DNA from: Schistocephalus solidus
Lineage: Eukaryota; Platyhelminthes; Cestoda; Diphyllobothriidea; Diphyllobothriidae
Assembly: GCA_017591395.1 (NCBI GenBank)
Contig: WEDG01001244.1
Location: 1-64,000 of the forward strand
DNA length: 64,000 nucleotides
Direction of reading: 5' to 3'
Of this stretch, positions 11,082 through 22,329 are shown piece after piece. Within the stretch, counting starts at the first letter, position 1. Each line of letters starts with the position of its first letter. The notes under the pieces are model-generated. The model worked only from the letters and a program-made list of their open reading frames with translations, was not told where the DNA came from and ran no database searches. The translations under genes and the position numbers were made by a program.

Positions 11082-12345
11082 TTACCACGGCAGTGCGAGG
11101 TCGATCACATGATCCAGCTGCTTACCGAGTTCTGGCTTTGGTCTCCGAATTACAGCTGCCTCCGCTAAGCGCAGGAGACGCCCAGTCGTCGCCCGAAATA
11201 CTACTTTAAATGCAGTCATTGGGTCCACCACGGCCAGTGTCCAGCCGGTGATTTGTAATTGCACGCCTGTGTATCTTATTTTCCGCCCTTAGCAGCCATT
11301 CGGGCATGTGTTCAGCTGACCGAGTTGCCAACTCCCTTTGTGCGCGCCCAATGTATTTGCATCCGCAACTACATGTAAACTGATAAACACAATTTGATGT
11401 GGCGTGCATATGCAGAATGTCTTTGATCGGTCTAACTGGGATAGCCGTAGTGGTGCTTATAAATAACAACTAATAGGCGGCGTACGTTCGTTCAATCGTG
11501 CATCGAAGTCGTCGCTTTATCACATTTGACACATCACCTTTATAAGGGAGATAGATGCTCACCGGCATTCTTGGCACGAACATTTCGGTGGGACTTATTC
11601 TCTGAGATGGCGATGATTATCGATGAATTTCCCAGGATACCCGTTTCCAAGAAAGACCTTCTTCAGGAAAGTTATTTCATCATCGATCATGTCTGATGAA
11701 CAAATTCTAGTGGCTCTAGTGAACAGGCATAAAACCAAATGTCGTTTTCTCTGAATTGGAACGAAACTGAGGAGATACGTATATTGACCTTTCCAAGTGG
11801 TTTTTCTGTAGATGGACCTCTGAATGGAACCATCTGCCCGCCTACGTACAAGAACGTCTAAGAAAGACAATATGTTATGCTTCTCATGCTCGATCGTAAA
11901 TTTGATCTTTGTGTGTGCCTTGTTCATGACCTTCAGTAGTAATTCTCCATCTTTTGGACTGTCACCTATGGCGAAAATATCATCCGCATATCGTCTATGG
12001 AAGGTGATTTATTGTAAGTTTAGGCCTAATTTTCGCTCGAGGTTCGACATGAAGAGGTCCGCTAGGACTGGCCCTAATGGAATGCCCATATCAATACGCT
12101 CGATCTGTCAATACACCTGCCCGTTGAACAGGAGCTGCACATTTTTGTGCATATTTGCATTAGTTCCCGAAGTTGCACTGGTTCCAGGCATGTATTGGCC
12201 GCATGTTTACAAATTATGTTAATAGCTTCATCCAATGATACGTCTGTGAGCAGGCTCTGCGCGTCAAGTGAGATCATATTCCTATTTAGTAAATTTTAAA
12301 TCTTTAACAAATCTACGAAATCGTAAAAATTTTATGATGCCATTA
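11082..12345 (-). pseudogene. Penelope-like element: RT plus GIY-YIG endonuclease, frameshifted
   Basis: Minus strand, three or more frames. From the right: RT motif A, SLDAQSLLTDVSLDEAI (12074-12277), the catalytic box RRYADDIFAIG with YADD at 11979-11990, then the conserved post-RT block NILSFLDVLVRRRADGSIQRS...YRKTTWKGQY (11595-11927). The GIY-YIG-type nuclease part follows with VYQFTCSCGCKYIGRAQREL...AEH (11206-11469), and the C-terminal tail ends in ALPW (11082-11264). This RT-then-GIY-YIG order defines Penelope-like elements. Indels break the frame, and the 5' part beyond about 12345 is missing or too diverged to see. Confidence 0.85.
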
Positions 12346-12884
12346 AATTTTCCACTTATTTCGTCGCCTTTGCCTTGTTCAAATTCGTACTTGTATCATT
12401 TTTTGAAACGATCTGTGTTTTGAGCTGCCTTCTGTGTGCTACAGGTGCCGGCATTCAATCTGGTTTTGGTACGAAGCTGCTTCCCGTTTTATGCCACGAC
12501 TGTAGCTAGGCTGGAAAAAGTAACAATGTAGCTTTGCCCATCACCCAGGGGACACGATGCATTCTTTTGTGGGGCGTGGCTCCTAAGTTGACTTTGCTAC
12601 TGGTGATGCGGTGGTCTCGAGAACAGGAATACCCGAGGACGTTAGACACACCAATCTGTCAGCACCTCGTTTGTTTCCGGTATTTATCTTTACTGTCGTA
12701 GGCGTATATCATTTTATGAAATCCTAGTGTTACTCGGCAGTTTCATGCTGGGTCTCGGCCACATTTGCTGCTGGTCGGTAAATGCTTTGGCATTTGAGAT
12801 AATGCATCAGTTATTGAGCTAAGAAACTTGTTATAGTGACAGCTTTTAAGGCGGCCTCAGCTGCATTCTGTATTCAAATACGTA

Positions 12885-13502
12885 TTATCTCAATTTGTGG
12901 ACGGATGTGAAGGGGATGTGGAGGGGATGGAATGACGGAGTTAACGACTGGAATTTCAAAAGTTGACTAATTCTATCCCCACTCCTCCGAAAACAAATAA
13001 CGGGAGGTATCTCTTTCATGTGATTGTTTCCGCAGGGGAACCTACGCAAGGAACGCCTCGAAACTATCTGTACTATAAAAACGCACAGTTGTACTAAAAA
13101 TAAAAGGCAAATAGCCGCTTGGACTGGGCCATGCTCCCGTCCAGCTCCATTTGGTTCATCCCCTAGGATGGGAACATGTACTAGTAGGGATTTCCATGGT
13201 GGGAATGGACCACTTTTGGCAGCAATTGCATATTTGATGGGCACGCAAGAATTTCGCTTATGATACTGGATTTTGATTTCATCAATTATTGGGCACGAGG
13301 AATTTGTTAATGTGACGTATTCCTTGATAGTTAAGAAGGTTACTCGAAAGAAACTACACGTCCGATATACTAGTGGCTTTTCAGTTGAACGCAGTATGAA
13401 AATGTTCAGTATACTGTTGAAGTCCTTTTTTGGGCATACAAAATTTAGGTATGATTTGCTTTCTCCTAAAATATTAAGCCAAATTTTAAAAGATGTTAGC
13501 AA
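12885..13502 (-). other. Unidentified 205-codon open frame
   Basis: The longest frame outside recognised repeats in the left third. It has a hydrophobic stretch (AAICLLFLVQLCVFIVQIV) that could be a membrane segment, but no recognised domain. Plus-strand frames overlap it at 13024-13263 and 13273-13506. Nothing in its composition, such as the GC-rich codon choice of the 166-codon genes, supports it being a gene. It may be chance. Confidence 0.15.
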
Positions 13503-13619
13503 GTAGAAAAGTTCACTTAAATAGGGTTATCATGTTAGTTATAGCGCAGCATTAGTGCTGGCTATTTCAGTCACACCTTGATGCCGGCTTTTGATTGAAC
13601 TTCCTTTCAGGCTTCCAGT

Positions 13620-14375
13620 GAAATCTTTATTCTGTAAAAAATTACTATTTAAGTAGTATGGTTTTCCCGTGGGTTTTAGATGCCCTTCTAAATTAAAATT
13701 TATTTGACAGAAAAATGTACAAAATTGCCTAAGTTTGTAGAAAATTACGTCTTCTTCAAATTGTATACTTGAAGAAAGTGCATCTTGCGGTTTCGAAGAA
13801 ATTTTCTAATTATGCCATTTTTGAAGACCGCGAAATCTATTTATACATATCATCGTATCCGTACGAGTTTTTCACAAGTTGTTCAAAGGAATTATTCAAA
13901 TCTGCCAAAATCCTCTACTGTTTGTAAAGTATACATGATTCAAAGCGACTGCCAAAATTTTATGAGGCAAAAACGACATCTTATTAATAGCGTATAAGAA
14001 TATATGGATTTTCTTACACGGAAAGCAAACAGTTTGTGGTTTGGAAGCCTGAATTCATGTGAGGTAGCAACTCGACTTGGAATTTAAACAGGAATTGACA
14101 AAAGTGTATAAACCTAGCATAAAGCGTGAAGAGGACGTTATTTGCTACCAACAGAGTGCAAGAAAGGATATTTTGGTTCCCATTTTTCAAACAATATTTG
14201 TTAATTTATAAGAGCATTGAAAATCAATTGAAAACGTAATACTGCTTTTATATTTATTTTGACAAATTGTATTTTTCCAAGCGGTCGGAGGAAAGCGCAA
14301 TAAAAAGCTGGCAGCTTGATATGATTTAAATATTTGGGGAATTTGTCTACGATAATTAATATAACGACCCGACTA
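13620..14375. repeat. AT-rich dispersed repeat family C, copy 2
   Basis: Aligns by eye with 3061-3870. Examples are 'gaagaaagtgcatcttgcgg' (13773-13792) against the word near 3315, and the ending 'acgataattaatataacgac' (14349-14368) against 'acgataattgatattataac'. Highly diverged, non-coding. Confidence 0.5.
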
Positions 14376-14631
14376 AAGTAAACATTTATACTCAACAACG
14401 CAGTATAAAATTGGGGTTCTCATTTCATGAGATAGCACATCTACTGTATCCTTTCCAGTACATTAAAACCTGAATCTCAACATTAATCTTATTTTTGCTG
14501 ATGCTTCCTGAATGCATCGTAGCTTCGGAGGTCGGCCGAGGTGTATTCAGGGTTCAGTTCCGGTTCCTGAATGCTGGCTCCTGCCGCTACTTCTATTTGG
14601 AGGAGAACCTTCAGCATTTTTCTCTCCGTAA

Positions 14632-15663
14632 GAGTTCTGGAAGAAACCCATTCGACAACCTAAACGGGCCTTATAAACGCAAAAGTTGCGGTCAACAGAT
14701 CAGCAAAACAACTGCATTCCTTTTCCATTCTCCATGTCTGCACGTGGTCAACCGGAGTAACATTACTCGCTCTGGCAGCCTGAAATGTTCCTTTAATTTT
14801 ACTCAATCCAATGGCAATAAAGCCGGATGGGATGATGACTCTGCGTCCGCGAACAGGCCCCCTAAATAGTGGCCATCGCGTCTCTGAGAGGGACCCTCTT
14901 CTATGAACAGAGCCAACAGTAGAATGTGGATAACAGATATCTTTTCGGGATCGGACATCTAAGGTCTGAGCGAAGAAGCGCCAGCGTCACTTTCGTTACC
15001 AGTAACGACGTCGTGAAAGGTTTGTCCGGCCTGTCACAAGGCATCTACGACCTTTTCATGGCCACAAAGCCGACACTCTGTGGGAAAATATCCCCCACTC
15101 CACCACGACCGGGTCTTCCTATGCAAAAATTCGACAAAAACTACACGTCCTTCTAACGAATCTGCTGAAGGCAAATGGTCTTATTGGCCATTGTGGCCAT
15201 AGTGGTATCGATTCATGCGTCTCCGCAGACTGTGACATGAAAGGAATTACTACGTCGCTCAGAATGCGCAAAATGCGACAGTAACTGCCGTCCCTCCTGC
15301 GGGCCTACGTGAAGGACAAAGTTTTTCGTCACCAAAACGTTCTTCCGCCTGTTGATAAAGGAAGAGACACCTTGGTTGAGTATTCACGCGCATCACGGCC
15401 ATCTGCTGGGTTACGTCCTAGCTCGGAGGAGGGATCAACGTGATGCGCTAGCACCAAGGTTATTTTTGGTGCGGACTGCTGGATAGACCACCGACTTGAC
15501 ACCTTTAAGATGAAGTTTAATCTCTGAAAATGTAACCTGACAAATGGCCAGAGCGTAAGCTAACCACCTAAGTTCAACAACGAACGCCGATTGAGTTTTA
15601 ACATTGGAATGAATTTCAACCTGGGACTTGTTACTTTCCGCAGGAATGACACCATCGATACCC
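14632..15663 (+). pseudogene. Ancient LINE endonuclease-domain relic, left member of an inverted pair
   Basis: The plus strand encodes a decayed segment similar to the endonuclease part of the LINE at 37.7-38.5 kb. RSERRSASVTFVTSNDVV resembles [27 protein letters not shown] resembles [10 protein letters not shown], and near 15475 GWIDHRLDTFKMKF resembles GWTDH...SKMRL. It spans the endonuclease up to its junction with the RT. The same segment, with the same two boundaries, recurs inverted at 21010-22067. Confidence 0.6.
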
Positions 15664-16128
15664 GGGAATGTCATCCAGGCCACCGCTATGTGCCACCGGG
15701 TTGTCGCATCCTGGCAACACCAGAACTGAGGAGTTCATACCTACGGAAAATCATCTTATTCCTCACAGTAATAAATCTGACGCGCGTCAATCTATTGATT
15801 GGAACTATCAAATATGACTTGGAAGATTGCCAAATGAAATGTCATTTCGACTTGTATCTGAACTGAGAGACAGGCTGCCGTGGCTTTTTCATAACGTGAC
15901 TTGCATGAGCCTCTCAATTAGGTGAGATTGTAGCACGTCAAGCATCGATTGTAGTCTGCAAACCACAGTTATCTAGCCAAGACTCCAGCAGTAGGAGAAG
16001 ACGAATGATACCATAAATATGGGTTTCTTGCTTACAGACTGCCCAAGTTACTGTCTCACGTGACAGTGGGCACTTGTCAGGATATGTTGTGATTTGGCCG
16101 TGACTAGTCATGCCTGACATGGAGTGAC
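15664..16128. other. No recognisable gene
   Basis: Flank between the endonuclease relic and the AG microsatellite. Nothing was recognised. Confidence 0.4.
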
Positions 16129-16141
16129 AGAGAAAGAGAAA

Positions 16142-16188
<47 letters not shown>
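16129..16188. repeat. (AG)n microsatellite
   Basis: About 60 bases of AG dinucleotides with an imperfect left end. An overlapping open frame of Glu/Arg repeats is an artefact of the repeat. Confidence 0.95.
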
Positions 16189-16189
<1 letters not shown>

Positions 16190-16675
16190 ATGGGACAGTT
16201 GTCAGCTGTTTTTGTAGGTTTGTGGGTGCAACTTTCAGTGTATTGTGTCAGCGTGCTTCTTTTCCTTAGGCTGATGTGTCAAATGGTCTGTGTCGCGTTG
16301 ACCGAAGAGAAGTGACGCGTTCAAATTGAGCATTGAGATTGTGACTGTCTGAATGCGTATGTGTGAGGACACGTAGTCGCCAGTTTGGCCCTAGCAAGAT
16401 CGGCTAATTTGGAACTTGCGTTGTGAAGGTGAATGAACTTGTAGCAACGGAGCGTCGAAGAAGGACACCGGACATCGCAGTGATGGCTGTAGCCTAAGAG
16501 ACTCTAAACACCGAGTTAAATGTATCCCCCTGCGCACGTATTGTGTTGCAAGGTCGTGTGTTGCGCGCGTAGCCGTGGCAGCCGCTGCACACGCACAAAT
16601 CCAACCCCCGGCTTTGTCTTGTCATCGTGTGAGGTGATGACGCACAAGTCTGTTTCACTGTAACTAAATTCCTAG

Positions 16676-16795
16676 GGTGGAACCTCGTATTTCAAGTGGT
16701 TAGATTGCGGAATTTACTAAAGCATTTCCCGCGCTCTCCTGGGCTCGACTCCCACCGAGGCCGCCAAGTCTTTCACAAGTCGGTGAAATGAATAA
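16676..16795 (+). mobile_element. tRNA-derived SINE-like element
   Basis: A tRNA-like head. 'acctcg' pairs with 'cgaggc' as an acceptor stem, an A-box-like 'ttcaagtggttaga' is present, and a B-box-like 'gggctcgactcccac' follows. A 'cacaagtcggt' tail resembles that after the element at 45573. The anticodon region is not that of a normal tRNA, so a SINE head is more likely than a gene. Confidence 0.5.
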
Positions 16796-19477
16796 ACGAA
16801 TTCACCCTCAAGTAGCCTCCATGCCAACCTAATGGGACAGCGGTGATTCCTTGGGTTTGTCGCGTTTAATGGAAATTTGTGGACCTTAGACCTATTTCGT
16901 GCAGTAAATCTGTAAAATTTGATCTTTCAACGGGTTCGTACAACTTTGGAAATTCAAACTGTCAATTTACTCACTCCTCACTGCCTGTCTTTACTTCCCT
17001 CTCGCTTCTACAAGTTAAAGGCATTTTCACGGAAATATAACTAAAAAGTGAATTATGATGGACAGTGTCGACCAAAAACTAGCTGTTTTCGATCTCTTCG
17101 AAATAAACGCAAATGAGTTGGCTGCAATCATATACCGCCACGTTATATGAATATAAACTGCCACAAGCCAGCAAAGTATAACCATTAACTGCTAGGTGGT
17201 GCACGCAAGTTGAAACGAATTACAAACTTTTTCTGATTAGCTCCACCTTTTTTCTTCTGTAGGCAACTCTTCGTCTCCTTTCAGCCCGCTGCTTCTCCGT
17301 CCAGGTCTTGTCCAAACAGTTTTTTTCGTGGCCTCGAAGTGCATTCAGCTACTGAGCTGACGAAATATTAACCAAAATTCTGAAATGTGTTTTTAATTAA
17401 GCAAGAATTACTTAAGGGGGGTTGTAGTAGCGATATCCTTGCAACGTACTCCCATGATCGTTTCGGACGTCGTTTGTACTCTTATCCTGCAATGTCACGC
17501 TGCAGCGACGAAGCCTAAGCATTACTCCCCCCTTTGACCCAGTCCCCTAACAAAACTAAACTCTACTTAGCCCTAGGTTCTGACGCATCTGAACCCCTTT
17601 AACCCTTTCCCAATGATGACGGTTCACTGGCCATTTCAATTTTGTAGCTCTACCTAAAATCATATTACTCTACAAGTCCCATGAGGAATAATTGACAATG
17701 TACGTTCACCGAATTTGAATCCTACAACTTTTACATGGGACTAACCGCAGGAATGCCATTCCTATGTATTGAATGCATTTTAACAAGCTGACAATGGCTC
17801 CATCTTTTATCAACTGAAACATATGATAGATAAAAACTGGAGATTGGATATCAGTTGGATGATTAGGCTGCCTAAAAACAAAAATATATCAGCCAATGCC
17901 GCAATGTATGTCAGGTGGTGTAAATTGAAATTTGCTGGCAGGACCTATCAGCTCACGACTCCAGCGAACCTCCATGAACTAGCGATTGACGAGTGTACAC
18001 TGTATGCGCTGTGCATCAACTACTTGACTCGACTCTGCCTTACAACACTGGCCGGTGCCGATTCAAACACTTCTAAACGAGCTTCAGAATCTTCCGCTTA
18101 AATTGCCTGAAGCATCAGATGTCAGTACAAATGCAGCTTTCTCACTCTGCGAAACATACACTGAACTGACATTTTCATATCCTGCGTTCTCATTCAGCCA
18201 TCCGTGTGCACATTCTCCTGCTTCAGGAGTTCAGGGTTTTCATTAGCGACGGTAGAGGCCGGCCCTCCCTCGCGTTGTTTTGTCAAGAGTCCATCCTGTT
18301 ACCAGAAATCTATCATACATAGCGTAAATTATGGTAAGCGATGGAGCAGAGTGATAATCATAAAGCCTCTCAAACTGGCAGATGGTGATGGAAAAGTTGC
18401 TTGACAGGGGACATCATTGTAACGTGGCTACAGAGTAAAGTGGCTAACCATGGGCTATGTTGACAGTAACTACAACGTGGCAGCTGTCAAATGTTGATGG
18501 GTTCACGTCGCTCCGAATGATTGCAGAAAAAAAATAAAGTGTACCGTGACTCTTTGAAAACCCACTAGCTGATTCCGCTCCCATATTCACTGGCATATTG
18601 TTTATTTGCAGCGCGATTGAATAAGCTGAGAACTTACAATGTCTCCCATCCTCATTTTTGTAAAGTAAAATGAATGATAATGTAAAATTGACGTTGACGT
18701 GTAGTCTGAAGTCTTATCTCCCTTAAAATTTGATCTGTCATTCGTGGCAGACATCAACGTCTGATAGGGCACAACAAAAGTCGATAGCGATGTCTGTATC
18801 TACTGCTTATCAGCAGAGACATCCAGCTGCCACTGTCTCGGTGCCAATACATCTAGTAGTCTTCGGTGTGACTTAACTGCGTGCGCTGTGTGTATCCTGA
18901 GTCCAATTTAGACGACCCGGTTAGTGAGGAGTTAGGGGCAACGAGGGAAATACTTACACTGAAACGGATTTTTCCGGAGTCGTTTCTGCTTTCATTTTTC
19001 ATGTTCCGACACCGTTAACAGTGGTGAGTTTCACTTTCAAAGGTCAATTCTACTATGGAAGTTTGTATACATTCTAAACCGCCAGAACAGTAAAGGCAAA
19101 AAAAGCTTGTGCACTAAGATGGTTTAAAGCTTATTGTCAATTCATCAGCCTTCTTTGACTTACAGCGCTGATCTAGCGGGAAAAAAGTTAATGTATCAGT
19201 TTTTTCTGCATAATAAAAGCAGTGAGCAAGTATATGTTTTGGTAATTCCTCATTTGGCAACTATACTAACATGGGGAATGAAATCGTGAGCTACTCAGTG
19301 AGGTTATGTGCCTCGTGACTACATAAGCTGTTCAGTCTGTCACTTGATCAACAATCGCCTGTCAGGTTTTCATGCAGAATACCGATAATAAAGCCTCTAG
19401 ACATTCAACTATCGGACAATTAAGGAACGAAGCTAAAGAAAATCCGAATCATCCTGAATAATTATCTACCGAACAAT
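16796..19477. other. No recognisable gene
   Basis: About 2.7 kb of AT-rich DNA. The only sizeable frame (17823-18101, plus, 92 codons) matches nothing I recognise. The right end merges with the duplicated upstream flank of the first 166-codon gene. Confidence 0.4.
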
Positions 19478-19733
19478 AGTATTTGACTCCTACGCAGAAC
19501 AGATTTAAAACTTTAACAAGTTCATTTTCACCCTTCCTTATATGTTTGAATCCAAAGTTTGGAACGAAAAATCATGAACGAAACATGTGCTGACAGCAAG
19601 AAAGATGAACACAAACCCGACGCGAGCTCTGATTGAGCAATCGATATTCCAATGCGTCCTCCCATGAACAGCTGACAGAATGCATTTACAAATCGAATAC
19701 GTTCGCGCCGCCCTCCCTGGTACTGTATATAAG
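19478..19733 (+). promoter_or_regulatory. Promoter of eggshell-like gene copy 1
   Basis: TATATAAG lies at 19726-19733, 40 bp before the ATG. An E-box CAGCTG lies at 19669-19674 within the word acagctgacaga. A distal word agtatttgactcctac lies at 19478-19493. All three recur at matching spacing upstream of other copies of the gene. Confidence 0.75.
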
Positions 19734-19773
19734 GACCACAGGTCGGGCACGGCGCAGCAAAGCAACCACAGCC

Positions 19774-20274
19774 ATGAAACTCCTCATCCTCTGCGCCCTC
19801 GTCGCCGTCGCCTCAGCCCACTACTACCCTGAGCCTCATTACGGCAAATTTGGCCACGGCCACTTCTCCGGCAAGGCCACCGTGAAGGGCGACATCTACT
19901 TCGATGGCTGCTACGAGGAGACCTGCCACAAGGGTGACTACTTCGGCTACGGCTGCAAGGCTGGCCGCTGTGCCTACATCTGCCACCCCAAGGGCTGCTA
20001 CGAATCACACGCCTACTCCCAGACCAGTGCTGAGAGCTGGGGCGAACAGGAGGGCTACGGCAAACGCTTCGAGAAGGGTGGCGCCAAGGGCCAGAGCCAG
20101 TACAAGGGTCACGTCCAATTCAGCGGTCGTGTTGACTTCTCCGGCTGCACCTCGGAACACTGCCAAAGTGGTGAATTCGAGGGCTACAACTGCAAGGACG
20201 GTCACTGCGCCACGGTGTGCAAGGGCAGCGAATGCCACGAGGAGAAGGAGTACGGCTACGGCTATGGCTACTAG
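19774..20274 (+). CDS. Secreted Tyr/Gly/Cys-rich protein, probable eggshell (vitelline) precursor, copy 1
   Basis: An intact, single-exon, 166-residue protein. Residues 1-15 form a signal peptide (MKLLILCALVAVASA) with likely cleavage before HYYPEP. Two homologous Cys modules follow, with identical spacing C-x4-C-x9-C-x4-C-x3-C-x4-C: Cys46-75 and Cys125-154. Each is preceded by a G-x-(I/V)-(Y/D)-F element, and they are joined by a Lys/Gly/Tyr/Gln linker. The tail is YGYGYGY. High Tyr, Lys, His and Gly content suits tyrosinase-driven cross-linking as in flatworm eggshells. The resemblance to TES-type eggshell proteins is from memory, and another secreted structural role is possible. I start at the ATG after the TATA box and the short leader rather than the longer upstream frame. 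Codons are strongly G/C-ending (ctc, ggc, tac, aag), suggesting high expression. A poly(A) signal AATAAA lies at 20291-20296. Differs from the other copies at residues 26 (Phe) and 36 (Thr). Confidence 0.8.
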   Translation: MKLLILCALVAVASAHYYPEPHYGKFGHGHFSGKATVKGDIYFDGCYEETCHKGDYFGYGCKAGRCAYICHPKGCYESHAYSQTSAESWGEQEGYGKRFEKGGAKGQSQYKGHVQFSGRVDFSGCTSEHCQSGEFEGYNCKDGHCATVCKGSECHEEKEYGYGYGY

Positions 20275-20296
20275 ACTCATCTCTTTCAGTAATAAA

Positions 20297-20870
20297 GTCT
20301 AATGCGTTAGCACTCTGTCATATCTGTTCAAGTTATATACTGCAATCATTTTCAACATCTTAAATGGCTCTCCGTTCAATAGATTCTGTGCGCGCACCTG
20401 CGCCTTGTAGGCATCAGTTTTAGGCTGCAGATAATTGCACTGATTGTCGTTAGTTCGACATTACTCTCGGCTTGAGTACCTCTTTCATATGGGAGGAGGA
20501 AATATAAATGTCCTCCTGCAACAACCTACCAGGTCATGCACTTCGTCTTCGATTAAAATTAAACCTAACTTGTCACTCGATTTTGTGATTCCGCGTGTGG
20601 TTTTGGCTTTGAAATTTCTAGTCAGGTAAACAGGTATTATATGTGCAATCTAAGCGGAAAGAAGCAGCGAGAAAAATGTTATCAGAGAGCAGTTTAAGAT
20701 CACTCGGTTGAATCGTCTCTCAAAATATTCCAGTTATTATTCATGGCAGTAGTTAATGTAAAGTGGTTTAAAATAAATTAACTGATATAGGAAATCAGGA
20801 TTGTGCATGAGCAACACACTACGACCGTCGATATCCCACTTTCTCTCCCTCAGTAAGTCACAGTTTAAGT
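20297..20870. repeat. Duplicated 3' flank of eggshell-like gene copy 1
   Basis: Matches, in inverse orientation, the 3' flank of copy 4 (35905-36320), with shared words such as acgaccgtcgatatcccact, caggtattatatgtgcaatc and ggtcatgcac. A weaker match occurs downstream of copy 2 (30340-30750). The duplicated unit is therefore much longer than the gene itself. Confidence 0.7.
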
Positions 20871-21009
20871 TCTAACTTATTTCAAAATAAAGGAAACAAC
20901 AGGCGATGATTAAGTAGAAATCCTGCAAAATTACATGTCTGGTGAGAGGCACAAGATTTTTACCGATCTCCAATTCGATCGCAGATATATGTTTTGTTAA
21001 TGTATTCAC

Positions 21010-22067
21010 CTATTGATGGTGTCATTCCTGCCTAAAGTTACAGATCTCAGGTTGAAATTCATTCCAAAGTTAAAACTCAATCGGTGTTCGATCGTAGCCA
21101 ATAAACTGTCGTTGAACTAAGGTGGTGTTAGCTTACTCTCTGATCGCCTGTCAGTTTACACTTTCAGAGATAAAACTTCCTCTTAAAGTTGTCAAGTCGG
21201 TGGTCTATCCAGCAGTCCGCACCGAAAATATCCTTGGTGCTAGCGCATCACATTACTCCCTCCTCCGAGCTAGGACGTAACCCAGCAGATGGCAGTGACG
21301 CGCGCGAATACTCAACCAAGGTGTCTCTTTCTGTATCAACATGCGGAAGAACGTTTTGGTGACGGAAAATTTCTCCTTCACGTAGGCCCGCAGGAGGGAA
21401 TGTAATAACTGTCGCATTTTGCGCATTCTGAGCGACGTAGTAATTCTTTTCATGTCACAGTTTGCGGAGACGCGTGAATCAATACCACTATGGCAACAAT
21501 GGCCAATCAGACCATTTGCCTTCAGCAGATTCGTTAGAAGGACGTGTAGTTTTTTGTCGAATTGGTTTTTTTTGCATAGGAAGATTCGGTCGTGGTGGAG
21601 TGGGGGATATTTTCCCACAGAGTGTCGGCTTTGTGGCCATGAAAAGGTCGTAGATGCCTTGTGACAGGCCGGACAACCCTTTCACGACGTCGTTACTGGT
21701 AACGAAAGTGACGCTGGCGTTTCTTCGCTCAGACCTTAGATGTCCACTCCAGAAAATATATCTGTTATCTACCTTCTACTGTTGGCTCTGTTCATAGAAG
21801 AAGGTCCCTCTGAGAGACGCAATACCCACTATTTAGCGGACCTATTCGCGGACGCAGAGTCGTCAACCCTTCCGGCTTTATTGCCATTGGATTGAGTAAA
21901 ATTAAAGGAACATTTCAGGCTGCCAGAGCGAGTAGTGTGTCTCCGGTCGCTCACGGGCAGCCATTGAGATAGGGAAAAGGAATGCAGCTGTCTTGTGGAT
22001 CTGTTGACTGCAATTTTGCGTTTTTAAGGTCGGTTTAGGTTGTCGAATGGGTGTCTTCCAGAAGTCT
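21010..22067 (-). pseudogene. Ancient LINE endonuclease-domain relic, right member of the inverted pair
   Basis: Minus-strand counterpart of 14632-15663. Frames at 21488-21685 and 21253-21618 give LSGLSQGIYDLFMATKPTLC and KLHVLLTNLLKANGLIGHC. The second matches the pattern of the endonuclease catalytic region '[21 protein letters not shown]' of the LINE at 38.1 kb, with the GDFNA-like catalytic block eroded. Indels and stops throughout. Confidence 0.6.
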
Positions 22068-22329
22068 CAGGGTGCATTTTCTAGCCCATCCTACGCGAGA
22101 TGTAAGCAGTGTTCTCCTTCACAGTGTTGCTGCAGTTTCAAGGTGGCTTCCGAAAAGTTACATTGGGACGACACCACGTACGGGCAAAAGGTCTCCTTCA
22201 GTATGACTTTACGGGTTTGGGTGGAGCATAAGGATGGTCAACGGTGAAGAACATGACGAGTGTGAGGACAGAATGGCTAAAACCTCGCGAACCAGTACTT
22301 CCACCGATTGCTTCACAGAGTAGGCGCAG

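Noticed and set aside
16124..16315. Glu/Arg-repeat open frame
   Set aside because: Produced by the (AG)n microsatellite.
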